A stretch of DNA of 64,000 bases from Apostichopus japonicus (Eukaryota > Echinodermata > Holothuroidea > Aspidochirotida > Stichopodidae), in contig NC_092572.1 of NCBI RefSeq assembly GCF_037975245.1, forward strand, positions 8,437,001 through 8,501,000, given 5' to 3'. Below are positions 1 through 12,800 of this stretch, in pieces; positions within the stretch are counted from its first letter, which is position 1, and each line of letters begins with the position of its first letter. The notes under the pieces are model-generated. The model was not told the origin of the DNA and did no database searches. It was given only the letters and a program-made list of their open reading frames with translations. Both the position numbers and the translations under genes were made by a program.

Positions 1-713
1 TAGAGTTAAGTCATATGCCTATCATTCCTGAACTTTGAATACACACAATACATTCTGTCACCACTGCAAAACGTTAATGCTTTCCCATTGCGAATTATAG
101 CGCCCTCAGCTTGTGTCACGTAAGTCACGCAGAGAAATGAAGAATTTCAACTTTTTGAAGGAAATCAATAAATCCTGTGAAGTATTGAGAGAAATTTGCT
201 AAGTTGCCTATTATATCTAAAAAGGACACATTGAGGAATAACTTCAAGGTAAAATTTAATTGATATGCATTTTATACCGGTCTTTGTATGCAAATTAGCA
301 ACGTCACGTAAGTCACAAAAAATTGTCACGTAAGTCACACGTGTGAAACTGCTCAGTTTCCTCTCACAGTTTCCAAAGATACAAAGTAACACAGGCTAAG
401 GACATGTTTACAAGTTCATTATATTGAGATTGGGGGAAGGGGAGGGGTCTATTCCACATAAAAATAGAATCTAGAAGTTTACTTGTACATAAAAAGTCCT
501 ATAGACTAGTTCTGCAAAATATCTTAACTTAAGTGCTACAGTAGCTAAATAGTTTCTTAATTAGGAGTAAACAAGTTTTTCTAGACTAGTTAATACAGAA
601 TACTTCTAATGTATTTGTATTTCTACATTTTTGGTTATAATTTAAAGCTTTTTGGTAACATTTTAGTCACTTTTGGGAATTTGGATTAAAATAATTAATC
701 CATATAAATCCAT

Positions 714-1062
714 GTGGTAAAGGCAGAAGGTGGCAAGATGTGTATGTGGAAAACCGCATTAGATACTGATGGAGATCCACTAATGTCAGTTACTTATGTT
801 GTACTTCGAGCTCTGACCTCTCATGTTAAGGTAGATGACTGGGTTGTTGTCAAATATGATGATGTACTGTACCCAGGAGAGGTTACAAATATGGTGCCTG
901 CCACCACCACAACGTGGAAATGGCCTCTTACAGTACAGTAGATAAAATCTCCTACTAGCCCGAAAATATTAAAACAAATTTTACCCCCTGAAGCAGCTTG
1001 TGCAGTTCAGGGGTAGACTGCAATTCACATTTAAAGAACTTAAAGTCTCAATATGTGTTTGC
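714..1062 (+). pseudogene. Decayed mobile or repeated gene fragment
   Basis: Encodes VKVDDWVVVKYDDVLYPGEV then TWKWP, and after a stop and frame changes, recognisable ILPPEAAC, LQFTFKEL and SQYVFAD. A conserved DWV-V-YD--LYPGEV block with a following W-WP and F-F-EL is, as I recall, common in uncharacterised, often transposon-linked proteins of marine invertebrates. The stop and shifts make this copy dead. Confidence 0.55.
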
Positions 1063-1380
1063 TGATGAAAATTATAAAACTTAATGGTTTATATATTTAC
1101 GAGTGACCCACTTACCTGTCTCCCCACAACCTATGCACCGCATTCTACCGTGTCTAGAATGCCCTGGTAATCTTTTAACACTGTACACCCTCACTGGCCC
1201 TAATGGCCTTCCTTCATTTTTCTACCCACAAAGTGTCTCACTGTGTTTTTCGGAGTTAAAAAAATTTTCGCGAAAATTGTGGGGAACGAAGTAAACGAAG
1301 TAAATTTCGGAAAACAAAGTTCTGAAGCAGATTCAATGTTTCTTAACTTCTAAATGCACTCTGACCATGGGGGTTTAATG
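1044..1380 (+). repeat. Dispersed repeat, long copy
   Basis: Its ends (AAGTCTCAATATGTGTTTGC near 1044 and TCTAAATGCACTCTGACC near 1350) recur at 5741-5845 with about 240 bp of the middle missing. Confidence 0.7.
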
Positions 1381-3029
1381 GAGAAAAACTGTCGCAATCA
1401 AACAAAAGAAATTTATTTTCTGTTGGCCGTATGGCGCGAACGATTTACTGTAAAATCACTGCATGCAACCACCCAGCACGTTCATTACACAAATGTAACC
1501 TACTTTACTTATACTCTTATCGTCCATTTTTTTACCCAATTAACGAAGGAAACTCTTGAAAATACTGTACCTGTTGATTCATTGCAATGGAAGGAAATGA
1601 TACAATTTTGCAAGCTACATCAGTAAGACCAACAGAAAGATACTATTCAAGAGAATGAAAGAAAGATACTATTCAAAAGAACGAACCTAGCAGGAGAGCC
1701 ACAAAAGTGAAAGTAGTCCTAGGCCTAACGGTCTTAAACAAAACAGAGAGATTTGATTGGCGCATGATCTGTCGGCCGGGTTTGCACATTTTGATTGAAT
1801 TTTGTAGAATCAATGGACTGGTTAAGAAATCTTTTATTGATATATAAACAAATAAAAATAATGAATATTGATATGGAAACTGCATAGGAGGGTGTCATTT
1901 TCACTGAGCTTTCAGTGCAGTAAGCTGGAAAAGTTGAAGTTTAAATTTGGCAAACACGTCATGAGACTTTAAGGTAACCAGTAATATTGTTCTAAGTTTG
2001 AGCTGTTTGAGCCATTTTTTGCAATTCACTTAAATGTAACCTTTCAATTTTACTTCACATTATAAATGTTGTTCCTGCATTTTAGAACTGAGTAGGTATC
2101 TTTGATAAATAGGAAGGTGTTATAAACCTGTTATATAGTATAGAAGACATCAAAACTGTGTGGAAGTGTTGAGAATGAACTTGTCACGTAAGTTACACTT
2201 CCCTTTGTGACTTACGTGACGTCACGTAAGTCACACACTTCCGGAGTCCCTAAATTTATTAAAGCTTGTTACATAGATCAAAAGTGGTGGTATTACAGAT
2301 CAACCTTTATAGCTACCTTTACAATTGTAGCTCACTTTGCTCTCACACACTATATATTATTGGAGGAAAACATTCCCTTCTATTTTTGTCACGTAAGTCA
2401 CAGCCAGAGTGTGGCATTTTTAACATAATCTGTGTTACCAGTAATAAAGGAAATTTGTTAAATTGTGTTATTAGATAAATTAGCAGACTGCATTTAACTG
2501 CCACATTAAAAGAAAGCTTGGACTTTCCTTTCATTTAAGGATTTTTTCTACTTTCAATTATTATTTGATAATGCACCATGAATGTGCCTACAGTTTGAGA
2601 TCGATACTCATTGCTATAAATCAAGATTGAGAAATCAGTAGAAGAAAACTTTAACCGTTTATGAAAGTTTAAGCTACTTACTTTACATTATACTCAAAGA
2701 GAGACAACTTATAACCCTTCTAATTTTACCATGTTGGGACCACTTGGTGTGGAATGGCCCTAAAGAGATCGTGACAGAATAGCTATACATGTGCAATACG
2801 AAAAATACTCTTTTTTCCACAAAAAGTAGAATAAGAATGTGATAAAATAGCTCAAAATGAAGCTAAGAAACTCCCATATTCAATAAAATATGCCTGTCAT
2901 GAAACAATATCGTGCCTACTGATGACCCTGCATTTTACGGACAATTCATACTAGTTTTCGAGACGGAGGCGGTTTTTACCGGTATTTACCAGTTTTTCCC
3001 GGTTTTTACCTGGTTTTTACCGCTTAGTG

Positions 3030-3065
3030 GGAAAAACAGGTTTTTCCCGGGAAAATGCCAACCCT
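3030..3065 (-). mobile_element. Possible solo hAT-type terminus
   Basis: Read on the minus strand it begins CAGGGTTGGCATTTTCCC, a start typical of many hAT terminal repeats, next to degenerate CCGGTTTTTACC repeats at 2955-3030. No matching opposite end was found. Confidence 0.35.
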
Positions 3066-3768
3066 GTGTGTAAGTAAGTACTTACATATTAATCAATAAA
3101 ATGACGGAGATCTACGAAGTCTGTTATAGTTACTGAAAGAGCAACTGCGCCACCAATTTTATCACCAGCGCCACACTGTGGGTTGGGTGTCCGAACTTCG
3201 CAATACTCTAGCAAAGAGATACCAGTTCCACAATCACGAAGAATCTTCTTGAAATACAACGTGGAAACAGTTTGCAGGAAAGAAAGTTTGGCCGTGTATC
3301 GTAATATAACACAATTCTCCCACCATATCAAGTATATTTTCAGGTGATTTAGACCAGAAGATAGAGTTTTGGGGTGTTTTAAGGCTTAGGTGTCCGAACT
3401 TCGAAGTGTCCATGCTAGGCATTTTTGACGTTTCTAATGTTTTCCTTTATCGGCCTAGAAGCGAGAACATTATATTGCATCACAAAGTGGTAGGCCAATA
3501 ATTTCTGATGTTGTTCAGTGTACTGATAATTTAAATAACCAGCTCCAAATGTACTGTATGCTTTATATCTCAGGGGTTCTCCCTTAACCTATCTAAGAGG
3601 ACCAGAGAAACATTGGTTGAGGCAAAGGGCAAACAGAATAAAAAATTGTGCACTTACTATGCATAGAATGAGCAATATGCAGACTTGGCTGGTATAGTGC
3701 TCAATCCATGCGGTACAGGCCTTAAGTGTTAATATTAATTCAAGATAATCTAAGGCTTTGTCTTGCAG

Positions 3769-3813
3769 GACAGATCGCAAATTTCACGAGCCCAGATTCA
3801 GACCCAACTATCG
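3769..3813 (+). CDS. PRDM10: PRDM10 exon (small, most 5' seen)
   Basis: Bounded by TTGCAG and GTATGT. It is 45 nt and phase 0 at both ends, which the next exon requires because that exon's other two frames hit stops. It encodes [15 protein letters not shown], a low-complexity polar peptide. No recognised domain, so this exon rests on splice sites and phase alone. Confidence 0.5.
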
Positions 3814-6800
3814 GTATGTTCAAGCTTTGTTCAATTTAATGAATACTCGGTTATTTTAACAAGCCTTCATATGTCACCTCTTTCAGAATCAAAGCCCACA
3901 ACGTGACATAGATGCTGGCAGTTCACATTTTGCCTACCCTCAAGGCCCCAGTGCCTCGTACCAAGGAGCCGAGGCCCAGGCCTGGGTTGCTGACAACGAG
4001 CCAGAATCGACTGTCAATGAGGCCAGGGCCGTGGAGATTCCATCACGTACACATAATCACTTGGTTCCTGGACTTGGTGGCAGACAGGGACATTCCTCAA
4101 GATATAGTAAGTGTTTAAAGTTTGCTGGTTTGCTTCTCATTTAATACACATGCACTCAATTCCACTTCATATTCATGCAAAGTAGACTAAATGTGTGATA
4201 GGTGTAGAGCATGAGTTCTCAAGTTGCTATGAGGGCCAGAGAAAACAGTTGTTATAGCAAAAATTGGACAGAAATAAAATCAACATCGCAATTAAGCTGT
4301 AAGCAAAAGAAAGTTTCTCACAGTAACTGTACTTTTTTATCGCAATGTTATTATTTCTGCCCCTTCTGTGTTATTTTAGAAATTTGACAAAACATCTGCG
4401 CATATTACTGTGGTCATCTGGGCAGACAAATTAAAAAAAACATAAGCCGTTGTTCATTTTATGATTTTTCTTTAGAAAGATAAAAACAATATTGTGTACA
4501 AGAGGTTGCCATGTGTACATTATTTCTCAAGTGACAATAAAACATTAAAAATTGATATTTTGAAGAATTTTTGAAGAAGTGAAAGTTCATCTATTTAGAT
4601 GCCATGTCAATTCTAGCTTTTGCTACATCTACAGGTAGTGGGATGTAGAATTGTATTGATAGCATGTAGCTCTGATCTCTGAACAGGTGACGAAGCCATA
4701 CCAGTGGCTAGTTCCACTATTCCGGACTCTAGCATCTCCACACCAATAAACCACCATTTAGAGGAAGAGAATGAGACAGGAAGTGGAGAAGCTCTTCCTC
4801 AGCCAGCCAATCAGAATCCACAAATGGTCCATGCTGAGATGGTTGCTGAACCACTGGCTGTTGAAGCTGCCCCTGTTGAACAAGAGGTGAGCAACCTGGT
4901 GACCTGAATCAATTATAAGGTTATAATGATAAAAATTGATGGCATCCATAATTGCTTATCAATTAATCTGGTATATTCAATATACTAAACTCCCATTATA
5001 ACCAAAGAAAAACTCCCATTATAACAAAAGAAAAATCCCATTATAACAAAAGAAAAACTCCCATTATAACAAAAGAAAAACTCCCATTATAATGGAAGAA
5101 AAACTCCCATTATAACAAAATAAAAATCCCATTATAACCAAAGAAAAACTCCCATTGTAACAAAATAGAAATCCCATTACCCTGTATAACAAAATAAAAA
5201 CTCCCATTATAACAAAAGAAAAACTCCCATTATAACAAACGAAAAATTCCCATCATAACAAAAATAAAACTCCCATTATAACGGAAGAAAAACTCCCATT
5301 ATAACAAAATAAAAACTCCCATTATAATAAAAGAAACACTCTCATTATAACAAAATAAAAATCCTATTATAACAAAAGAAAAACTCCTATTATAACAAAA
5401 GAAAACTCCCATTATAGCAAAAGAAAAACTCCCATTATAATAAAAGAAACACTCTCATTATAACAAATGAAAACTCCCATTATAACCAAAGAAAAATTCC
5501 CATTATTACTAAAGAAAAACTCCTGTTATAACAAAAGAAAAACTCTCATTATAACGGAAGAAAAATGAAGAAAAAGTATGTTTAAGATCATTCAAGTGGC
5601 ACTATATATAGACATCACAGATTTACAAAATGACAGCTCCCAGAACAAGAATTCATGAGAGCAGATCTCTCAAATAGAACAAGACTGTTTGTTAGTTATT
5701 TGGTGGAGTTGTTTTTCACAAAGATCTCTGTCTTATGTAAAGTCTCAATACGTGTTTGCTGATGGATTTCAGAAAACCAACTTCCGAAGTAGATTCAATG
5801 TTTCTTTTCTTCTAAATGCACTCTGACCATATGGGTTTAATTCATTTGCTAATCTTTGAAAGTCATGTAGAATTTCAGTTTCCTTGTGCCCGTCATTTGA
5901 ATCAAAGTAACGATTGTTGTCATACCTTATTATCTCCCCTATAAGAGTGGAAAAAGGTGTGAAATATCCAATGGAAATTCCAGGTTGAATATCTGAAAAG
6001 CTCACTATACTCACCTCTATGTACCATGCATGATGATAATAGGGGATAATATAACGTTTTGTTTCTCTCTTTAAAGATTCCACCTGTTATTCAGCAACAG
6101 CCAGCACCTCAGCAGCCTCAGCCACCTGTCCAAGAGTTGCAAGGTGTGGAACATCAGCAGCAGCCAGGACAAGGAGCCGTTATGCAAGTAAATCCACAAC
6201 ATTTGCAGCAACAGCAGCAAGAAGAGCATCTAGTTTTACAACAGCAGCAGTCTCAACAACAACAACAGCAGCAATTACAGCAGCAATTACAGCAGCAGTT
6301 ACAGCAACAACTGCAACAGCATCCTCAGACTCAACAGCAACAAGCACATATACAACAGCAACTACCTCTACCACAACAGCAGCAACACCCACAACAGCAA
6401 CAACACTCACAACAACAGCCTCTATCACAACAGCAACAACACTCACAACAGCAGCAACAGCCTCTACCACAACAGACACAACAACAAACACAACAGCAAC
6501 AACAACAGCAAACACAACAGCAAAAACAGCCAGCAGTAGAGGAAGAGTCTGAAGACCAGGCTGAGGTGCAACACCACCACCACCATACAGGACAAGGAGA
6601 GGAGTCATCCTCAGGTTCTGTTCAGATGGTTTTGGATGCACCCTCAGAGACGACGGGAGAACCTGCAGAATCTGGAGGAGAGGAACAAGCAGGCCCATCG
6701 AGGAGACCGGGGAGAAAGGCAGCCCAGAATGTCCAGAATCTGATCGACGCCGAAAAGAATGATTCATGTAAGCAGAAATGTCTTTTACGACCAAGTATTA

Positions 6801-9800
6801 GATCTGTATCTGAAACTGTAGCTAACTGTAGACTGACAGTGTTCATATCAGACCTTATCTTGTCAATGTGGCCTAATTTTCGTAAAACAATTTATATCTT
6901 ACCCAATCTTTTCAAAGCGAGCTGCAGTTAACTGTAGGTTTTCAGTGATTTGTTATCAGACCCTATCTTGTCAATGTGACTGGTAGCTGGCCTTATATTT
7001 TAAAAACGATTGTTATCTGACTTCATCTTTTTAAAGCGATGGACAGCTAACTGTAGTTTTTCAGTGATAGTTATCAGACCCAATTTTGTCAAATTGATTA
7101 GGTAACTGAAACTATTTTTGAAAAACGATCGTTATCTGACCCAATCTTTTAAACGTGATCAGCAGCTAACTGTAGGTTTGCAGTGATTGTTATTAGACCC
7201 TATTTTGTGAAAGTGATTGGGTATCTGAACCTATATTTTGAAAATTGATCGTTATCTGACCTCTTGTGTTCAAAGTGATCGGTAGCGAACTATAGGTTTG
7301 CAGTGATTGTTTACATCAGACCCTACTTTGTCAAAGAGATTGTGTATTGAACCAAGTTTTTTTGTAAGTAGCTGAATCTGCTTAAAATTACAGAGTTAGT
7401 TATCTGACCTTATTTTTACAGCAATTGGTATGTGATTGTATTATCCTACAAAGTAGTCGGTATACTTAACCATTACAATTATCTTTATGATATCATGCTA
7501 TAAATATTGATCAAACATTTTTCATTTTTTGATACCTCGATCTAGGGTCGGAAGAACAGGACATGGTAGATGAAGAAGCGTTCTTAAAGGAGGGGGCATT
7601 TATGAAGATTATTGATCGACCAATCACATCGCGGGCCAGAGCTACACTACCCAGCATGCTCCAGGTCTTCAAGGTCTTGGAAAATGATGTTGGTAAGTTA
7701 AACAGTTTTGGCAGCAAGTGCAGTTCGTAGGAGATTTTGGAGGGAAATTTTTTGAGGGGGATGAATGTACCTCTCTATTGATGCTTTATGCCTTTAAGAT
7801 GAAGGAGTGTAGGGTGATTCCAAAACCATCTTATTGATTCAGTTATAACATAAGATGTATATATTTTTTGGATTTGTGTATATCTTGGAATACATTTTTT
7901 TAGAAACTTCAAGGATATGATGGCACTATTGTGTTGATTCTGGACTTATAGTGAAAATGGAAGTGACTATTGCAAGCTTTAATGACAATCAAGTGTAAGT
8001 GCATCTTGTTTATGATATAAATATTTATATTTATTTTACCAAAAAAGGTCACAAGTTTCATTCCCACATTTGAAATATTTCGAACTTTTCTTTGCATTAG
8101 ATTTGAATGATTTTTATCTTTTTTAAGGTGTTTTTGCTAAGAGGGCACTCTCCAAGAGGACTCAGTTTGGACCCTTAGAGGGCGCCATTGTGAAGGATCC
8201 TCCCAATACCATCCTGAAGTGGCCGGTGAGCTTTAGATTTATTTTATGAGCTGATGTTTAAGAAAGTTGATTGGCTGGTTTTCCTTCAGACAACCTACAC
8301 CAGGCTAAGAGTCAAGTCTGTTGCTTAAGATGGTTGATGTTTAAATGGTGGATGTGAATGAATCGGCTATTGCTTGCAGTTTATGACTGTTTAGCTGAAA
8401 CAGATCCAGGTGAATGCAGGTCCATGGAACACACCATCAGCATGCAGATTGCGAGCCTTGCGAATCGACGGGCAGGACCCTGTGCAAGTCAAAGTCTATA
8501 TTTTAGACACGTTCTGTGGTTTTCCAATCTGATGACCTAGACTTTCTTGTACCTCTGTCTAAAAAGCAAAGTTGGTCCGGCGACATGTCTGATTGTATGA
8601 TAGCATCACTTTAGCAGTTGAAAGTTTATGTGCAGCTCAGTGCAAACAAAACACTGACTGCTGGCAAACTGTAAGCAATCAGCAAACCTAGTTCAGAATA
8701 CCATGTGTTGCTTGGGTTTAAAGGATGATTTAGGTACAATATTTATTTTGATATGTTGTAGACCAACAAAAACTACTGCTTTCAGTCAAAGATGTATTTA
8801 TATAACACTTTTAATGAACCTTTAAACAGCTGAGATTCATCAAATGACTGGACTGTATAGTCTAATACACAGACCATTAGGTCCATTCCTCAGATTGCAA
8901 CAACTAGGTAAATGGGAAAACATAAGACAATTTTTATGGTCTCAAATGACATGTTAACAGTGTATTAGAAATTGTAACCACTTTCTCTAATGAAACTTAA
9001 TCAAAGCCCTAAGTAAAGAGGCCATCATTTCCACTGTGAAAACAAGGAAAATATCAAGTTTGTATTTTGAGACAAGTCAACGTGTACGTCAAGTTAGGGA
9101 ATTCTATACTTGCCTCGAGCAGTTAGATTCCTGACCGTTACAAGTATAATTCTTACCATGTCTGGAGAAGTCTAATCAAACCATCGATGAAATTACATAA
9201 TTGAATAATGAAGCTAAACCACAGAGCAAAATCAGTGAGATCTTGTTTATGTTATCTTTTCATAGAACATTGATATCCTTAGTATCACTTGCTAAGTTAA
9301 ATTGTATACAATCCTGTATGCAATCCAATGACCTCCTCAAGCAATAATTTAGTGTTTCAGGTTTGCCTAACAAATTTAGACTTGACAACAGTTTTGCTTT
9401 TAATTTGTAAACCTACAGAAAACACTGAGTTTTCTGTCAACAATTACTTACTGTTCATCTTGGCATAGACTAAGTATGAAGGTTTGACCATTTCCTGCAG
9501 ATACCATTTTGATATTCAATACAAGCAATGTCACTCTCTGCTCTTTACCTTTAGGTGGAGAGGAACGGCGAAACAGTTTACATTGACTGTCAAGATGAGT
9601 TTCGCAGTAACTGGATGGGTTTTGTCAGACCGGCTAATAGCTACAGCGAGCAGAATCTCATGGCGTTTTGCTTAAACAACGAGATTTACTTCGCTACCAT
9701 CAAGACAGTCGAACCAAGACAGGAGCTCAAAGTTTGGTATGCAAAGTCTTTCGCTGAAGCTCTGGGAGAACAAGTATTAGAAATCACCCCAGAAGAAGCC

Positions 9801-12800
9801 GCAGGTGGGTTGAAAAATGAACCCTGTGTTTTGAGGCAATAAAATATCGGGAAGGCAATTTCTCTTGTCACATAGTTGGTGGAAGTTTGGATAACATTCT
9901 ATGCCATCAAGGAAGCCCATACATTTGGGTGTAAGATGTAGGTTAAAACTTTGTGTTTAAGCTGAAGTTATATGGTAAATCCACATGGTGCCATATGTAG
10001 TTAATATGGACAGGTTATGAAGTTGCCATACATTGCCATGAAGTTGCCATATGTGGTTCATATGGACAGGCTACGAAGTTGCCATATGTTGCCATATGTG
10101 GTTAATATGGACAGGCTATGAGGTTGATAAGTGGCTTCAGTATTTATGAACGACAAATATCACAGTCCCAATTAGTCTATGCTTGTAAAATTTTTCTAAT
10201 CAGAGCAAAGCTACCTAAATTATTCTTATGGGCAGTTTTCATTTTATCTTCAATTTTCTCTTCTTGTTTTCCCAAACAATACTTCATTTTAGTTCTCCCT
10301 GTCTCAACTCTGGAATTATTTGTTTATTCACAGCTATCCAAGAGAAAGAGAAAACCTGGCCGTGCTACGAATGCTCGCGAAAGTTCAAGACATCAGAGCT
10401 CTTACAGAAGCATCTGAGCTCCCATGATGCACCAGAAGTACGACCCACGAGGGGGAGAGGCCGTGGGAGAGGTCGAGGGCGTGGCCGTCCCCGCAAGAGG
10501 GGCAGGCCCAGAAAGTACCCCATATCGGATGCGATCAACTATAAGCATGGCGGTGGTAGGTCAGTACAGTTTCAAGAGAAACCCTCTCCTTTCGTCTGCC
10601 AAACCTGCCAGAAGATCTTTACCAGGAACTATGACCTACAGCGCCATGCGGTAGTTCACACGGATAACAAGACAATCACGTGTGAGGTCTGCCTGAAGAA
10701 GTTTGCACATGATTACAATGCGTTGAGGCATCTCTTGAAGCATAAAGAGAGAGGTGAATACACAGGGTTCGTCCAACCTCCCCGGCATCGCCAGGTGATC
10801 ACCACTTGGTCTTGCGAGTACTGTGATGAGACTTTCTCAAAGGAGGATCAACTGGTAAGCCATGAAGCAGAAGAGCATGAAGAGGAAGCACAGGAGGTCC
10901 CAGATCCGGTGGCTAAGTCCCCCGTAGATGGAGTCGTGCATCCTCAGACTGTGACTCAAACTGATGCTGTAGCCAACCAACAGAATGGCAATGGAGGAGT
11001 ACCGCTCATATCCATGGAGAACTTACACGAAACACAAGGCTTTACACCTCAGCCTGTCTCTACGTCTGTTAGCCAGGACATTATCAGTCAGTCGGTGATG
11101 GGTCGGCTCCCGTTGGCCCAGGGAGGAGGGGATGGGCTCCAACAATTCCAGCCAGGTCTAGACCCTGTCGGCAACATGGAGACATTCATAGGGGAGTTTT
11201 CAGGGTTCCAACAGAGCATGTCGATGAACGAACAGGGGCAGACTCTGATTCACTGCAAGCTCTGTGGGAAGACATTTGACAATCAACCCTTATATAGCAG
11301 CCACATGAAGGTGCACATGATACCAAAGTTCTACAAGTGTCCCTTCTGCGAGATCGGTTACGAACGGCCGGAGCTCCTCAGGAGGCACGTCACGATTCAC
11401 AAGCAGGACGGACAGTACTTTTGCCCTCACTGCTCGAAGAACTTTGAGATGTACTCTCACATTCGCAAGCACATACGAGAGTCCCACTCCTGTAAGGAGT
11501 TCCCCTGTCCGGTCTGTCGCAAGATCTTCCCACGTCCAGACAAACTGAAGATGCACATGCTCAGGCACACAGATCGGAAGGACTTCCTCTGCGCCAACTG
11601 CGGGAAGCAGTTCAAACGGAAGGACAAACTCAAAGAGCACATGCTGAGAATGCATAACCCAGAGAGAGAAGCCAAGATGGCCGCCCTGGCTAGTAAACCC
11701 AAGAAGCCGCCGTTTAAACCCGCAGTGGATCCCACCGAAGTGGACGCGTTCACCTTCAAGTGTCGTGCCTGCCAGCTGGGCTTCAAGAGGCGTGGCATGT
11801 TGGTGAACCATCTAGCCCGTCAGCATCCCGACATCCAGCCAGAATCGGTACCGGAGTTGAACCTGCCGATCATCAAGCCCAACAGGAACTATTTCTGCGC
11901 TTACTGTGAAAAGGTCTACAAGAGCAGCAGCAAGAGAAAGATTCACATCTTGAAGAACCACCCGGGCGCTCTCCTTCCTCCGAGTCTGAGGAAGAATAAG
12001 AATAACCCTGAAACCAATGTCCTGGATGACCCTCACACTGCACCAGCAGGTGCTACCACAACACATTACTTTGCCTGTGCCCATTGTCCACGCCAATATA
12101 GTACCAAGGCTAAAATGATGGACCATGTCAGGAAGAAGCACATGGACCCTGTGGTTTCTGGGGCTCCTCACCAACAGGTAAGACACTTCTTTTCTTTTCT
12201 TTTTATAAGTTTTCTACTGTTAATTCCTCTAACCTTAAAATTTGGTTTAACGTGGCATTAATTCAAGGGTTTCATGCAGTCTTAGTTCATCTGGCCTTAT
12301 CTAAGTTATTTATTAAAGTGAACAGTTCTGATTACTAAGTTCTGAGTACTATGTACTACATTTTTAGGCTCTGAGCACTCTTTTGTAATTTGGAGTTCCG
12401 GTGACTTGAGCTAGTACCAACTACTTTAAATAAAGTTAAAGTATATTAGCATTTTCATTTAAGTACTCAATGATGAGTTCACATTTTTTTTTCCCTGAGT
12501 ACTTTAAAGCAATGCGAGTACTTTCAAAAAAATGAACTTCTGGAGTAACCGAGTACTTCTCCTGTTTTACAACACTGTATATTAGTACCTGTTTTGACAT
12601 AAATGCAACTGATTAACATTATTGTGGTCCACTGTTGATGTTCCTTGTAGGGATGCCTGATTACAGTATTGTGGTCAACTGTTATGATGTTCCTTGTAGG
12701 GATGTCTGATTACAGTATTGTGGTCAGCTGTTATTGTTCCTTGTAAGGATGCCTGATTACAGTATTCTGAATACATTACTAGCACAACCAAGAAATCCAT

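Larger units (their letters stand above)
115..2401. repeat. Seven copies of GTCACGTAAGTCAC in two clusters
   Basis: Copies at 115-128, 303-316, 325-338, 2183-2196 (one mismatch), 2207-2220 (reverse), 2221-2234 and 2388-2401. The reverse/forward pair forms a perfect 30-bp palindrome at 2206-2235 with TGACGTCA at its centre. The clusters flank the decayed fragment at 714-1380. Confidence 0.9.

Noticed and set aside
5769..6083. 104-codon minus-strand frame with a vague resemblance to the tail of retroelement reverse transcriptases
   Set aside because: Overlaps the dispersed repeat at 5741-5845 and the start of a real PRDM10 exon. Resemblance too weak to call.
6180..6794. Long antisense frame (~204 codons) over the PRDM10 Q-rich exon
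   Set aside because: Val/Ala-rich antisense shadow of CAA/CAG repeats; no start context, splice sites or domains.
11290..12186. Antisense frames over the zinc finger exon
   Set aside because: Opposite strand of a clearly real zinc finger exon with intact Cys/His ligands.
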